The notes: a model not told the origin generated them from the letters alone. A stretch of DNA of 64,000 nucleotides from Methanolobus vulcani (GCF_900100715.1 NZ_FNCA01000003.1:280469-344468); one strand, 5' to 3'. Shown: positions 18,413-28,197, counted from the stretch's first letter. Numbers and translations: made by a program.

Positions 18413-18487
18413 AGCGGGGTGGGGTAGCCAGGAGATCCCGACGGGCTCATAACCCGTAGACCGATAGTTCGAATCTATCCCCCGCTA
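18413..18487 (+). tRNA. Initiator tRNA-Met (CAT), copy 2
   Basis: Identical in all 75 bases to copy 1, 206 bases downstream on the same strand, with anticodon at 18448-18450. A box-A-like CTTTAAAAAC lies about 20 bases upstream, so it may have its own promoter. The flanks differ beyond one or two bases, so the duplicated unit is essentially just the tRNA. Confidence 0.97.
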
Positions 18488-18585
18488 CTAACTCTCTTTT
18501 CTAAATATCATTTTATCATTTCCGGAAACTGAGTTGTAACTCTTTTATATCATTTACTCATTCCAGTAAGTTCAGGATATTAAAA

Positions 18586-19417
18586 ATGGAACTATCTATT
18601 GCTATTTTCGGGCTTGCAGCTGCCTTGTGTTGGGGAGCCGGAGACTTTAGCGGCGGAGTTGCAACCAAACGCAACGGGGTAATGATAGTTGCAATCATCT
18701 CCCAGACAATAGGATTGATACTCCTTACAGCAGCTGCAATTGCTTTTAGTGAGAATATACCTTCTAACACTGACTTGATGTTGAGTGCTGTTGCGGGACT
18801 TTGCGGAGGTGCAGGGCTATTGGCACTATACCATGCACTCTCTGTAGAGAAAATGGGATTTGTGGCACCTGTTACAGCAGTATGGAGCGCACTTGTGCCT
18901 ATGGCTTTTGGAATGATTACTGAGGGACTTCCAACCATAAATCAGTTTACAGGATTTGCTTTTGCTTTTGCCGGGGTCTGGCTTATCTCAAGAGATGAGA
19001 ACAGCCAGAAGATCGAACTAGAGAGGATCAAGTTGCCACTCATCGCGGGCACAGGATTTGGTCTGTTCATGACACTCATTGACCAGGTACAGAGTTCAGG
19101 AATATTCTGGCCGCTTGTTGGTGTCAGGGTGGCAACGATCCCTACATTTATTATAGTAGCATATTACAGCAAAAAACTGAGGATACCCGGAATCAAGTAT
19201 CTCCCACTTATCTTGCTTGTGGGATTACTTGATACAGGAAAATGTATTCTACGTGCTTGCAGCAAAGACCGGAAGGCTTGACATCGCAGCCATTCTCACT
19301 TCACTTTATCCGGCTGTGACCGTACTTCTTGCGTGGGTGCTCCTGAAAGAGAGACTCAAAAGCAGACAATGGATTGGAGTGTTTGCTGTACTCATCGCAG
19401 TAGTATTGATCACATAA
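18586..19417 (+). pseudogene. EamA/DMT-family membrane transporter broken by a one-base frameshift
   Basis: A drug/metabolite transporter-type protein of about 277 residues with ten expected membrane helices: two EamA repeats, each ending in a conserved WALVPMAFG- or [21 protein letters not shown] helix. The first frame (18586-19281) runs correctly through LLVGLLDTG and then turns into nonsense. The remaining helices continue in the next frame from about 19243 ([18 protein letters not shown]...) to 19417. One extra A in the AAAA run at 19239-19242 accounts for the shift. It could be a real inactivating mutation, phase variation in a short run, or a sequencing error. Substrate unknown. Confidence 0.8.
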
Positions 19418-19541
19418 ATTGAAGCTCACATAAGCTGGTGTATAAACCAGCCCTACATTGAGATGATATTCACAACAGAATTAAATATGAACTCCCCATT
19501 TATTAGAACAAAAAGAGAGAACTGAACAGGAAGATCCTTAA

Positions 19542-20861
19542 ATGGTAATGGATAAACTCGGAAATTCCCTGCAGGATGCCCTGAAGAAACTGGTAAAATC
19601 AGGGCGTATCGACGAACGTACAGTAAACGAGGTCGTCAAGGATATCCAGAGGGCTTTGCTCCAGTCTGATGTAAACGTCAAACTCGTCATGCAGATGTCA
19701 CAGCACATCAAAGAGCGTGCACTGAAAGAGGAAGTACCTTCCGGAATGAACCCCAGGGAACATGTAATAAGAATTGTTTACCAGGAACTCATCAGTATCA
19801 TCGGTAAAAGTACCGACATCCCACTTAAACCACAAACCATCATGATGATAGGTCTACAGGGAAGCGGTAAGACAACCACCACATCAAAACTTGCACGTTA
19901 CTTCCAGAGAAAAGGACTGAAACCGGGTGTCGTTTGTGCTGACACATTCAGACCTGGCGCATACCAGCAGCTTAAGACCCTCTGTACCAAACTTAACGTT
20001 GCATTCTATGGAGAAGAAGGCAACCCTGATGCAGTGGGCATTGTAGAAAGAGGTCTCAAGGAACTACAAAAGAACGATGTACTGATTGTGGATACTGCCG
20101 GTCGTCACTCACTTGAAAGTGACCTCATCACAGAAATGGAAGAGATACATGCTGTGGCAAAACCTGACTACAAGCTTCTTGTGCTTGACGGTGCTATCGG
20201 TCAGCAGGCAAGCGAACAGGCACGTGCATTCAATGATTCTATCGGCATCTCAGGTGTTGTGATCTCGAAACTTGACGGTACCGCAAAAGGTGGTGGAGCA
20301 CTCTCCGCTGTTTCAGAAACAAATTCATCCATCGCATTCATTGGTGTTGGTGAAACACCGGACGACCTTGAGAGATTCGAGCCTGACAGGTTCATTTCAA
20401 GACTCCTTGGAATGGGTGACATCAAGAGTCTTATCGAAAAGGCGGAGGAAGCACTCGGAGAAGAGGACTTTGACATGGAATCAATGCTCCGTGGCAGGTT
20501 CACTCTGAAAGATATGTACAAACAGCTTGAAAGCCTCAATAAGATGGGACCGATGAAGCAGATAATGCAAATGCTGCCTCTTGGAGGAATGGGTGCCAAG
20601 ATACCGGAAGATGCATATCAGGTAACAGGCGACAAACTCGGACGCTACAGAGTTCTCATGGACTCAATGACAGAAGAGGAAATGCTCAATCCAAGAATCA
20701 TCGGCAGTGCGCGCATCAAGAGAATTGCCAGAGGAGCAGGTTGCGCTCCTGAAGATGTCAGAGAGCTCTTAAAGTATCATAAAATGATGCAGACTGCCAT
20801 GAAAGGATTCCGTGGTGGAAAATTCAATATGCAAAAAATGATGAAGAAAATGGGAATGTGA
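19542..20861 (+). CDS. srp54: Signal recognition particle 54 kDa protein
   Basis: GTPase subunit of the signal recognition particle, 439 residues. An N-terminal helical domain comes first ([15 protein letters not shown]). The G domain follows with G1 [18 protein letters not shown] near 105-122, [17 protein letters not shown] and TKLD-type [11 protein letters not shown]. The methionine-rich M domain binds the signal peptide and 7S RNA and ends in [10 protein letters not shown]. Two start codons two residues apart (19542, 19548) are possible. It probably forms a single-gene unit and converges on guaA-A, with paired hairpins between them. Confidence 0.97.
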   Translation: MVMDKLGNSLQDALKKLVKSGRIDERTVNEVVKDIQRALLQSDVNVKLVMQMSQHIKERALKEEVPSGMNPREHVIRIVYQELISIIGKSTDIPLKPQTIMMIGLQGSGKTTTTSKLARYFQRKGLKPGVVCADTFRPGAYQQLKTLCTKLNVAFYGEEGNPDAVGIVERGLKELQKNDVLIVDTAGRHSLESDLITEMEEIHAVAKPDYKLLVLDGAIGQQASEQARAFNDSIGISGVVISKLDGTAKGGGALSAVSETNSSIAFIGVGETPDDLERFEPDRFISRLLGMGDIKSLIEKAEEALGEEDFDMESMLRGRFTLKDMYKQLESLNKMGPMKQIMQMLPLGGMGAKIPEDAYQVTGDKLGRYRVLMDSMTEEEMLNPRIIGSARIKRIARGAGCAPEDVRELLKYHKMMQTAMKGFRGGKFNMQKMMKKMGM

Positions 20862-20907
20862 GATTTAATAATTCTCACATAGATGAATGCGAGACTTAGT
20901 AAGTCTC
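20856..20907. terminator. Two adjacent hairpins between convergent srp54 and guaA-A
   Basis: Hairpin 1 has arms ATGTGAGA (20856-20863) and TCTCACAT (20873-20880) and includes the TGA stop of srp54. Hairpin 2 has arms GAGACTT (20891-20897) and AAGTCTC (20901-20907) and includes the TAA stop of guaA-A. Each convergent gene thus ends inside its own hairpin. Confidence 0.65.
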
Positions 20908-21465
20908 ACATATCTCAAAGAAATTCGTCAACAACTTTTCTCCTTTTTCAGTGTGTGCCACTTCAGGATGCCATTGTACTCCAAATATTGGCCGTTCTTC
21001 ATGCCTCATAGCCTCACATTCGCAAATGTCAGACCTTGCAAGTTGGATGAACTCTTCCGGCATCCTGACAACCTCATCTGCGTGTGAAGCCCAAACTGAT
21101 GTTTTTGGGCCAATTCCCTTCAGAAGATCATCTTCGTCAACTATCTCAACTTCTATGTCTGCATAGCCGCCGGAACTGCCCTGACCTACTTCGCCTCCAA
21201 AGGTTTTAGCGATAATCTGGTGTCCAAGACAGATTCCCAGGATAGGGAGATCAATACTTTCCACATACTCTGAACAGATTCCTGCACGTTCCATTGTCGG
21301 ACCGCCACTGAGTATCAGTCCGTCAGGCTCCTCATCGAGGATCTCATCGACAGGAGTGGTGTTGGCAACTATCTTTGTATCCATGTCCAGATCCCTTACT
21401 GAACGATGGATAAGATGGCAGAACTGCCCATAATTGTTGATAACAAGGATTTTTAACTCTCTCAT
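20896..21465 (-). CDS. guaAA: GMP synthase subunit A (glutamine amidotransferase)
   Basis: Class I glutaminase chain of archaeal GMP synthetase, 189 residues. The nucleophile elbow is in [11 protein letters not shown], and the catalytic His-Glu pair is in [24 protein letters not shown] is the conserved oxyanion-region segment. It supplies ammonia to the synthetase subunit encoded at 1-286. The start at 21465 ([15 protein letters not shown]) is the family start, with an AGGGA upstream; the longer frame to 21522 is not credible. The two subunits are separated by about 20 kb and lie on the same strand. Confidence 0.95.
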   Translation of the reverse strand: MRELKILVINNYGQFCHLIHRSVRDLDMDTKIVANTTPVDEILDEEPDGLILSGGPTMERAGICSEYVESIDLPILGICLGHQIIAKTFGGEVGQGSSGGYADIEVEIVDEDDLLKGIGPKTSVWASHADEVVRMPEEFIQLARSDICECEAMRHEERPIFGVQWHPEVAHTEKGEKLLTNFFEICETY

Positions 21466-21760
21466 ATTAGTTCCCTGACTGTTTGTTATTAATGTTAGAT
21501 TTAGTCCGGAGAATATCTCCAAATATGATCAGCACAGAATTACTATTAATTCCAGTATTATATTGGCGTTATAGTAATTAACCATATAAGAGGGTTTCAT
21601 AGCACAGATGCAATCTATTAAATGAAAAATAATTTTAGTACATCCAAACATTATGCATTTTCATATATACAAACCCACGAATAATGTTAAGTAAAATTAA
21701 AAGTAAATTAAGTAAGGGAGAGGAAATTTCATATAAATCCTTTACATAAAAATCTCATTA

Positions 21761-23161
21761 TTGCTTGGCAATACCCTGGACGAGGTTCTGAAATTGGAAA
21801 CAAAATTCACAGGAATAAACGGTTTAGATGAGATACTGGGAGGCGGGATAACTGCCCCATCGACTATACTTATAGCAGGTAACCCGGGTAGTGGAAGGAC
21901 CATACTTGGAGTACAGAGCTTATGTGAAGCAGCGCGTAACGGCGAAAAGGTACTCTATATCTGTATCACAACACAATCAGAGAATTCCATAAGGGAATCT
22001 CTTTCAGAATATTCATTTTACGAAGAAGCTCTGAATTTACGCGTATTCAATGTCAGCTCCGTTGAAAGAGATCCACTGACAATGCTTGTAGATCTTGGGA
22101 ACATAGTCAACTCCATCAAGCCTGACAGGATACTCATTGACCCGATAACACCTATTGGATTTGGTTTCCCTGAAGCTGAAAGGCGGAGGTTTATCTACTC
22201 ACTTAATTCAGCCATTGTTGAATGGAATGCCATTGTGTACCTTACCGGAACAATGTCAAAGTCAGATGTTTGCAAATCAGTGATAAGCGACGTAGCAGAT
22301 GGTATTATTCACCTATCTCAGGAGATACAGAGAAGAGGAAGCAAGCGCATGATCACGATAATCAAGATGAATCGGCCGAATTATCTTGATGGTGAACATA
22401 CATTCAGCATAAATGCCAGTGGAGTTACTATCTATCCCAGAATTACTGCTCCTGTTATAGAAGAAGCAGCACAGATCAGCCGGATAAATGCAGGCATCCC
22501 AAAGTTTGAAGATTTGAGCAGAGGCGGACTTTTTGAGTTATCATCTACGTTGATAGCGGGAAATACAGGTACCGGAAAGACACTGTTCGGACTTAGTTTC
22601 ATTGTGGAAGGTGCCAAAAATGGCGAACCTGGAATAATCAGTACTTTTGAGGATAGTCCTGCAGAACTTAGACGTTATGCAACAAGTCTCGGACTTGAAC
22701 TGGAAAAACTGGAAAAACAGGGATTGATAAGGATAATTTACACACCACCTTCTGAGATCAATGCATGCAGACACACCATAGAGCTTCGCAACTACATTCA
22801 GGAAATGGGAGCAAAAAGGGCGCTATTGGACGATATTTCGGGCTTTGATTATGTTTTTGATACACAGATAGCGAAAAGAGAACATATTGCTAACATGATA
22901 CGGCTTTTCAAGAATATGGGTGTTACATCTATGTTCATAAGCGGCAATATGGCTGCAGGAAGCAATATACTCCAATCAGAGATACCTATATCCTCACTTG
23001 TTGATGTGCTGATCCTTCTCAGGCATATGGATATCGGGAAAGAGATCAGAAAGACCATGGCCATTCTCAAAATGCATGGCAGCGACCATGAGAAACACCT
23101 TATAAGTTATGACATAACTTCAGAAGGAATAAACATCGGTGAGTTCCTGAAAGATATGTGA
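21761..23161 (+). CDS. KaiC-like two-domain RecA-fold ATPase
   Basis: 466 residues with two RecA/KaiC domains in tandem. Domain 1 begins FTGINGLDEILGGG, with a Walker A GNPGSGRT at 40-47, where Arg replaces the usual Lys. Domain 2 has an intact Walker A GNTGTGKT at 267-274. The first nucleotide site may bind but not hydrolyse ATP, or may be structural. No ATG is possible: the frame is closed by a stop at 21734, and the only start that keeps the KaiC N-terminus is TTG at 21761. KaiC-like proteins in archaea are thought to be signalling or regulatory ATPases; no kaiA or kaiB is nearby. It stands alone between guaA-A and the aromatic operon. Confidence 0.85.
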   Translation: MLGNTLDEVLKLETKFTGINGLDEILGGGITAPSTILIAGNPGSGRTILGVQSLCEAARNGEKVLYICITTQSENSIRESLSEYSFYEEALNLRVFNVSSVERDPLTMLVDLGNIVNSIKPDRILIDPITPIGFGFPEAERRRFIYSLNSAIVEWNAIVYLTGTMSKSDVCKSVISDVADGIIHLSQEIQRRGSKRMITIIKMNRPNYLDGEHTFSINASGVTIYPRITAPVIEEAAQISRINAGIPKFEDLSRGGLFELSSTLIAGNTGTGKTLFGLSFIVEGAKNGEPGIISTFEDSPAELRRYATSLGLELEKLEKQGLIRIIYTPPSEINACRHTIELRNYIQEMGAKRALLDDISGFDYVFDTQIAKREHIANMIRLFKNMGVTSMFISGNMAAGSNILQSEIPISSLVDVLILLRHMDIGKEIRKTMAILKMHGSDHEKHLISYDITSEGINIGEFLKDM

Positions 23162-23200
23162 ACTTTATTTTATAATTTGCTTCAGCCAGTCATACAAAAA

Positions 23201-23266
23201 CTTTTATATACTAAACCGTGCTACTATGTCACATACTGACATAAAACTGCACAATACATTAATGTA
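23201..23266 (+). promoter_or_regulatory. Promoter and palindromes ahead of the aromatic operon
   Basis: A box A CTTTTATATA lies at 23201-23210, preceded by an A-rich BRE-like stretch. Just downstream, where transcription should start, are an inverted repeat TATGTCA-CATAC-TGACATA (23225-23243) and a perfect 12-base palindrome TACATTAATGTA (23255-23266). Palindromes in this position would suit a repressor responding to aromatic amino acids. No regulator gene is adjacent. Confidence 0.5.
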
Positions 23267-23318
23267 CTACATGATACATCAATGGACATGTGAAAATAAT
23301 TATTGAAGGCGAAAGCAT

Positions 23319-24116
23319 ATGACTGAAATTGGCAAAAAGATCCGTATTGAAAGAATAATGCACAGAGACAGCAGAAACATCGTGATAATCCCAATGGATC
23401 ACGGAATATCAGATGGTCCTATAAAAGGACTCATTGACGTTGCTGATACCATCAACAAGGTGGCAGAAGGCGGTGCAGATGCAGTTCTCATGCAGAAGGG
23501 TATTGTTACTCACGGTCACAGGGGATACGGACATGATGTAGGACTTATAGTCCATATGAGCGCATCCACTATTCTTGGACCGGACCCAAATAACAAGGTT
23601 CAGGTATGTTCCGTAGAAGAAGTGATGAAGATGGGAGCAGATGCAGTTTCTATACATGTGAACGTCGGTTCAGAAACTGAAGCAGACCAGCTCCAGAAAC
23701 TTGGAAGTGTGGCTGAGGAATGTAACTACTGGGGAATGCCACTTCTTGCAATGATGTACCCACGTGGAAAGGACATCAGCAACCCGCATGATCCGGAACT
23801 TATAGCACATGTTGCAAGAGTTGGTGCGGAACTTGGCGCAGATGTAGTTAAGACACTATACACCGGCAACCCGGACACATTCAAAGACGTAGTACAGGGA
23901 TGTCCAGTTCCAATAGTGATCGCAGGTGGACCAAAGACAAATACTGATGAAGAATTCCTCCAGATGATAGAAGGTGCCATGGAAGGAGGAGCCAGGGGTG
24001 TTGCAATAGGAAGGAACGTATTCCAGCACGAGAACCCTACCAAAATTACAAAAGCAATTACAGAGATAGTGCACTACAAAAAGTCAGTTGAAGAAGCACT
24101 GGAAATGCTGAAATAA
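23319..24116 (+). CDS. aroA': 2-amino-3,7-dideoxy-D-threo-hept-6-ulosonate (ADH) synthase
   Basis: DhnA-type class I aldolase, 265 residues, that starts the archaeal aromatic pathway. It joins 6-deoxy-5-ketofructose 1-phosphate to aspartate semialdehyde. Features are [13 protein letters not shown] near the N-terminus, [13 protein letters not shown], the Schiff-base lysine in [11 protein letters not shown] and the phosphate-binding IAGGPKT. It is the first gene of an operon with dehydroquinate synthase II, aroD, aroE and tyrA, which fixes its role. A paralogue at 39029-39820 shares most of these motifs but lies outside the operon. Confidence 0.94.
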   Translation: MTEIGKKIRIERIMHRDSRNIVIIPMDHGISDGPIKGLIDVADTINKVAEGGADAVLMQKGIVTHGHRGYGHDVGLIVHMSASTILGPDPNNKVQVCSVEEVMKMGADAVSIHVNVGSETEADQLQKLGSVAEECNYWGMPLLAMMYPRGKDISNPHDPELIAHVARVGAELGADVVKTLYTGNPDTFKDVVQGCPVPIVIAGGPKTNTDEEFLQMIEGAMEGGARGVAIGRNVFQHENPTKITKAITEIVHYKKSVEEALEMLK

Positions 24117-24151
24117 TAAGGTCATTTTCTGTGCTTGCGGACGTGCTCATT

Positions 24152-25294
24152 ATGAATAACAAGATAATCTGGATCAAAGCCGATGAAGGCAACTGGGATG
24201 AACGCAAGGCTGTAATTACAACCGGAATGGAATCCGGTGTGGATGCAATTATGGTTGATGCTGCTGATGTTGAGAAGGTAAAAGAGCTTGGAAATGTAAA
24301 AGTAGCATCCTTTGCTTCAAGCCCTGTTGAAGGTGCTGACATTATTGTCGTAGGAAAAGGAGGAGAAGGAGACGGCACAAAGCCATTACCACCTGATTAT
24401 GCAGGTTCACTCGATATTACAACAGCCCTCCGGCTGAAAGATAAAGGACTCAAGGTTGCAGGATATGTCATCATCCGCAACAAGGACTACGAGAACTTTG
24501 CAGCTGAAATGGGAAGTATCTGTGATTATCTTGTAACTATAGGTACTGATTGGCAGGTCATTCCACTGGAAAACCTCATTGCGGGACTTCAGAAGAAGGA
24601 TGTAAAACTTCTGTCCGGCGTCCAGAATTCAGAGCAAGCAAAGCTTGCATTCGAGACAATGGAACACGGTACCGATGGTGTAATGCTTGACACAAAGGAC
24701 CTGAGTCAAATCAAGAAGACAGCGGAAGTTGCAGAAACTGCCGGTGTCAAGAACCTCACAATCCAGACTGCAGTTGTCACAAGGGTCGAATCAATCGGCA
24801 TGGGCGACAGGGTTTGTGTCGACACATGCAACCTCATGGTAAGAGGCGAAGGAATGCTTGTGGGTTCACAGGCAAACGGAATGTTCCTTGTGCACTCCGA
24901 ATCAGAGGAAAGTCCATACGTTGCTTCCCGGCCATTCAGGGTCAATGCAGGTGCAGTTCACGCTTACATCAAGGTAGGAGAGAAGACACGCTACCTCTCA
25001 GAGCTTAAAGCAGGTGACCAGGTCACAATAGTAGATGGTGACGGTAAGCAGAGAACAGGTGTTGTCGGTCGGGTCAAGATAGAGAGAAGACCACTCATTC
25101 TTGTTGAAGCAGATCTTAATGGCAAGATCATCAAGAACATCCTGCAGAATGCAGAAACCATCAAACTCGTAACCAAGGATAAAGAACCAATAGCTGTTAC
25201 AGATGTCAAGGTTGGCGATGAGATACTTGTTCACTCAGAAGATATTGGTCGTCACTTCGGAATGAAGATCGAAGAGACAATCATTGAAAAATAA
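24152..25294 (+). CDS. aroB': 3-dehydroquinate synthase II
   Basis: NAD-dependent enzyme converting ADH to 3-dehydroquinate, 380 residues. The N-terminal IIWIKADEGNWDERKAVIT, VVGKGGEGDGT and the MVRGEGMLVGSQANGMFLVHSE-like region (seen near residues 227-250) are family marks. The start at 24152 is chosen because the family begins with this MNNKIIWIKA segment; upstream GTG codons would add residues without support. It lies 35 bases after the ADH synthase stop, and aroD follows after 31 bases. Confidence 0.95.
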   Translation: MNNKIIWIKADEGNWDERKAVITTGMESGVDAIMVDAADVEKVKELGNVKVASFASSPVEGADIIVVGKGGEGDGTKPLPPDYAGSLDITTALRLKDKGLKVAGYVIIRNKDYENFAAEMGSICDYLVTIGTDWQVIPLENLIAGLQKKDVKLLSGVQNSEQAKLAFETMEHGTDGVMLDTKDLSQIKKTAEVAETAGVKNLTIQTAVVTRVESIGMGDRVCVDTCNLMVRGEGMLVGSQANGMFLVHSESEESPYVASRPFRVNAGAVHAYIKVGEKTRYLSELKAGDQVTIVDGDGKQRTGVVGRVKIERRPLILVEADLNGKIIKNILQNAETIKLVTKDKEPIAVTDVKVGDEILVHSEDIGRHFGMKIEETIIEK

Positions 25295-25325
25295 ACGAGA
25301 AGAAGATAAAGTCAGGAGTGATTCA

Positions 25326-26030
25326 ATGGTAAAGATAGGGACCTTTGACCTTGATGAAAAGCCCGCTATTGTTTCAGTGATAGACGATGACCCGGCGGAG
25401 AATGCAAAGGCTGCAAACTGGCTGGGTGCTAATGCCCTTGAACTGAGACTTGATCTTCTCAATTTTTCAAACCTTGAAGAAGCTAAGAAGACCATTGAAA
25501 GAATAAAAGTGAACACCAACCTTCCATGTATTGCAACCAACAGGTTACAATCTGATGGCGGCAAATGGGAAGGTTCGGAAGATGACAGGATAAAATTATT
25601 AGTTGATATTATACCTTTTGTGGAAGCTGTAGATATTGAGCTTAGCGCAGACGAAGACCAGCGCAACAAGGTCATTGCGGCAGCAAAAGCGGCAGGAGTA
25701 ACAGTAATTGTATCTGCACATGATTTTGATGGAACACCTTCCGTTGAGATCATGAAAAAGATACTCAATCATGCACATGAAGCCGGTGCTGATATTGCAA
25801 AACTGGCAGTCATGGCAAAGTCAAAGCAGGATGTGCTGAACGTACTTCAGGCAACTGCTGATATGAAAAAGCCAGTGTGCACCATTGCAATGGGGGAAAT
25901 CGGCAAACACAGCCGCATCGTTGCACCATGCTACGGTTCACGCCTTACATACGGAGCAATAGCACAGGCTGTTGCACCCGGACAGATCAAGATACACGAA
26001 CTTAAATCAGCTCTGGAGATACTCTTTTGA
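25326..26030 (+). CDS. aroD: 3-dehydroquinate dehydratase, type I
   Basis: Schiff-base dehydratase giving 3-dehydroshikimate, 234 residues. Visible are the catalytic His in VSAHDFDGTP, the Schiff-base lysine in IAKLAVMAKS, the substrate segment ALELRLDLL, and SRLTYG near the C-terminus. AGGAG seven bases before ATG 25326 fixes this start over the longer frame from 25284. The stop overlaps the TTG start of aroE by three bases. Confidence 0.95.
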   Translation: MVKIGTFDLDEKPAIVSVIDDDPAENAKAANWLGANALELRLDLLNFSNLEEAKKTIERIKVNTNLPCIATNRLQSDGGKWEGSEDDRIKLLVDIIPFVEAVDIELSADEDQRNKVIAAAKAAGVTVIVSAHDFDGTPSVEIMKKILNHAHEAGADIAKLAVMAKSKQDVLNVLQATADMKKPVCTIAMGEIGKHSRIVAPCYGSRLTYGAIAQAVAPGQIKIHELKSALEILF

Positions 26031-26842
26031 GAACAGTTTTTGGCGTATTCGGTAACCCGATAGCACATTCGAAATCACCCGATATGCATAATGCAGCTTT
26101 CAGGGAACTTGGCATGGAATGCACATACCATGCTTTCAGGGTCAGCCCTGAGAACCTGAAGGATGCACTTTTTGGAGCTAAAGCCATGGGTTTTGGCGGA
26201 GTGAACCTCACTGTTCCCCTGAAACAGGAAGCATTGAAGATAGTCGATGCTGACCCGCTGGCAGAAGGAATCGGTGCAGTGAATACCGTAGACTTCAAGG
26301 ACGGAATGGTCGGCTACAATACCGACGGACTTGGTGCAAAACGCAGCCTTGAGGAAAAAGGAGTGAAGATAAAGGGTTCCAATGTACTGATAGTTGGTGC
26401 AGGTGGAGCTTCAAGAGCTATCGCATTCCAGTTTGCAAAGGATGGAGCGGACATCACCATAGCTAACAGGACTGAGGAAAAAGCTATCGAACTTGCAGCC
26501 GGTGTGTCAGAAGTTGGTAATGCAAAAGGTTGTGGACTTGGAAATATGAAACAACTGATTGCCGATAGTGATATTCTCATTAATTGCACCACCCTCGGAA
26601 TGCATCCGAAGACCGAGGGAACAATAGCAACAGCAGAGGATATGCATCCTAATCTCACAGTATTTGATATTGTTTACAACCCCCTGGAAACCACCCTCTT
26701 GAAAGAAGCAAAGAAAGCCGGTGCTAAAGCTGTCACCGGTGAGATGATGCTTGTCTACCAGGGTGCAGAGGCATTTAAGATATGGACTGGCGTTGAGCCA
26801 CCAATTGAAGTTATGAAGAAAGCGGTACTGGAGGGTTTTTGA
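26027..26842 (+). CDS. aroE: Shikimate dehydrogenase
   Basis: NADPH-dependent reduction of dehydroshikimate, 271 residues. The shikimate site is in NPIAHSKSPDMHN and NLTVPLKQEAL (the catalytic Lys is in this segment), and the partner Asp is in NTDGLGAKRS. The dinucleotide loop VGAGGASRAIAF and the NRTEEKA phosphate segment mark the cofactor domain. It begins at TTG 26027, overlapping the aroD stop as TTGA, and its own stop sits close to the tyrA start, so all are translationally coupled. Confidence 0.95.
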   Translation: MRTVFGVFGNPIAHSKSPDMHNAAFRELGMECTYHAFRVSPENLKDALFGAKAMGFGGVNLTVPLKQEALKIVDADPLAEGIGAVNTVDFKDGMVGYNTDGLGAKRSLEEKGVKIKGSNVLIVGAGGASRAIAFQFAKDGADITIANRTEEKAIELAAGVSEVGNAKGCGLGNMKQLIADSDILINCTTLGMHPKTEGTIATAEDMHPNLTVFDIVYNPLETTLLKEAKKAGAKAVTGEMMLVYQGAEAFKIWTGVEPPIEVMKKAVLEGF

Positions 26843-26844
26843 GT

Positions 26845-28164
26845 TTGAAAGTCCTTATCATAGGCGGTACCGGAGAAATGGGACAGTGGTTCACTCCTTT
26901 TTTTAAGAACCACGGTTACGAGGTTGTTGTCTGGGGAAGCAGCGGGAAAGTTGAAGTTGCTGAGCTAATGGAAGTTGAGTTTGCCGGCGACCTTGATGCT
27001 GCAATTACCACCAGTGACATTGTTATCGTAACAGTACCCATCAATATTACCGAGAGGGTCATCAGTGAAACTGCACCAAAGATGAAGAGTGGAAGCCTGC
27101 TTATGGATTTCACATCACTTAAGGTCGGACCCACTGAAGCCATGAAGAAGTATGCTCCCAAAGATGTGGAGATACTCGGTACCCACCCTATGTTCGGACC
27201 ATCCATACCAAGTCTGCACGGACAGATTTTCATTTTAACACCCATCGAAGGACGATGTAATAAGTGGTTCCCAATTATGCGCTCACTTTTTGAGGACAAC
27301 GGTGCACACATCGAAGTAATCACTCCCACAGAACACGACAGGTTCGTTTCCGTTGTGCAGGGACTGACACACTTCGCATACATCACAATAGGAACTACCT
27401 TTGATGCCCTTGATTTCAGCGTGAACGAGTCAAGGAGATTCATGAGCCCGGTCTACGATATCATGCTTGATTTCGTTGGCAGGATACTTGGACAGAACCC
27501 TTACCTCTACGCATACATCCAGATGGAGAACCCGGAAGTTCTCAAGGTGCATGATGCTTTCATGAACCAATGCAGTGAGATGTCATCCATCGTCAGGAAA
27601 AAGGATGTTGAAGCCTTCACCAACAAAATGAAAGAGGCAGCAGTTCATTTTGGAGATACTGCATCAGCACTTCGCAGATCTGACAAGCTCATAAACTCAA
27701 AGATCGCTGAATTTGACAGGCTGCTAGATTCCATTGGAGAGGAAATTGGTGTCAGGCACATATATTCAGGAATAGTACACACTGGAATTATCAAGAAAGT
27801 AAGTCCTAGAGACGTTGTTCTTGAATGTGGCAGCAGGGTAGTACCTCTAAAAATCGAGAACATCCGTCTTTTAGATGAAGAGGAACTGTATGAGTGGAAA
27901 CTCGGCAACCTTGAACATCATTTAAGAGATATATCGGTGCTGATTCCTGAGGAAGCCGATGCAGATGTCATCATGGAACTTGTTTCCTGTAATGAGAACA
28001 TAGTCTCAATTGAGATAATTGACAGGTATGAGGGTGTTGAAGGTACAGAGCGGCTGAGTGTTACATTCCGTGTGATGATAATAGGGGATGTTGAGGCGGA
28101 GAAGGTGCATCTGGAAGTTGAAAGGCAACTGAAAGGAATTGGTTGTAGTATTCGCGGGCAATGA
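26845..28164 (+). CDS. tyrA: Prephenate dehydrogenase with a C-terminal FDX-ACB-like domain
   Basis: 439 residues. The first 290 or so are an archaeal TyrA: the Rossmann loop IIGGTGEMGQWF, VTVPINITERVI, LLMDFTSLK, GTHPMFGPS and VVQGLTHFAYI. The final 80 residues (about 361-439: RDISVLIPEEAD, IVSIEIIDRYEG, RLSVTFRVMI, then IGCSIRG) follow the pattern of the FDX-ACB domain at the end of phenylalanyl-tRNA synthetase beta chains. A short beta-rich segment (about 308-360) lies between. I see no chorismate mutase domain. Of two TTG starts, 26845 has GGAGGG nine bases upstream, better than 26839. Last gene of the aromatic operon. The C-terminal assignment is by eye. Confidence 0.85.
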   Translation: MKVLIIGGTGEMGQWFTPFFKNHGYEVVVWGSSGKVEVAELMEVEFAGDLDAAITTSDIVIVTVPINITERVISETAPKMKSGSLLMDFTSLKVGPTEAMKKYAPKDVEILGTHPMFGPSIPSLHGQIFILTPIEGRCNKWFPIMRSLFEDNGAHIEVITPTEHDRFVSVVQGLTHFAYITIGTTFDALDFSVNESRRFMSPVYDIMLDFVGRILGQNPYLYAYIQMENPEVLKVHDAFMNQCSEMSSIVRKKDVEAFTNKMKEAAVHFGDTASALRRSDKLINSKIAEFDRLLDSIGEEIGVRHIYSGIVHTGIIKKVSPRDVVLECGSRVVPLKIENIRLLDEEELYEWKLGNLEHHLRDISVLIPEEADADVIMELVSCNENIVSIEIIDRYEGVEGTERLSVTFRVMIIGDVEAEKVHLEVERQLKGIGCSIRGQ

Positions 28165-28197
28165 ATTAAACGAACAGTTTCAATGTTAAAACATCAA

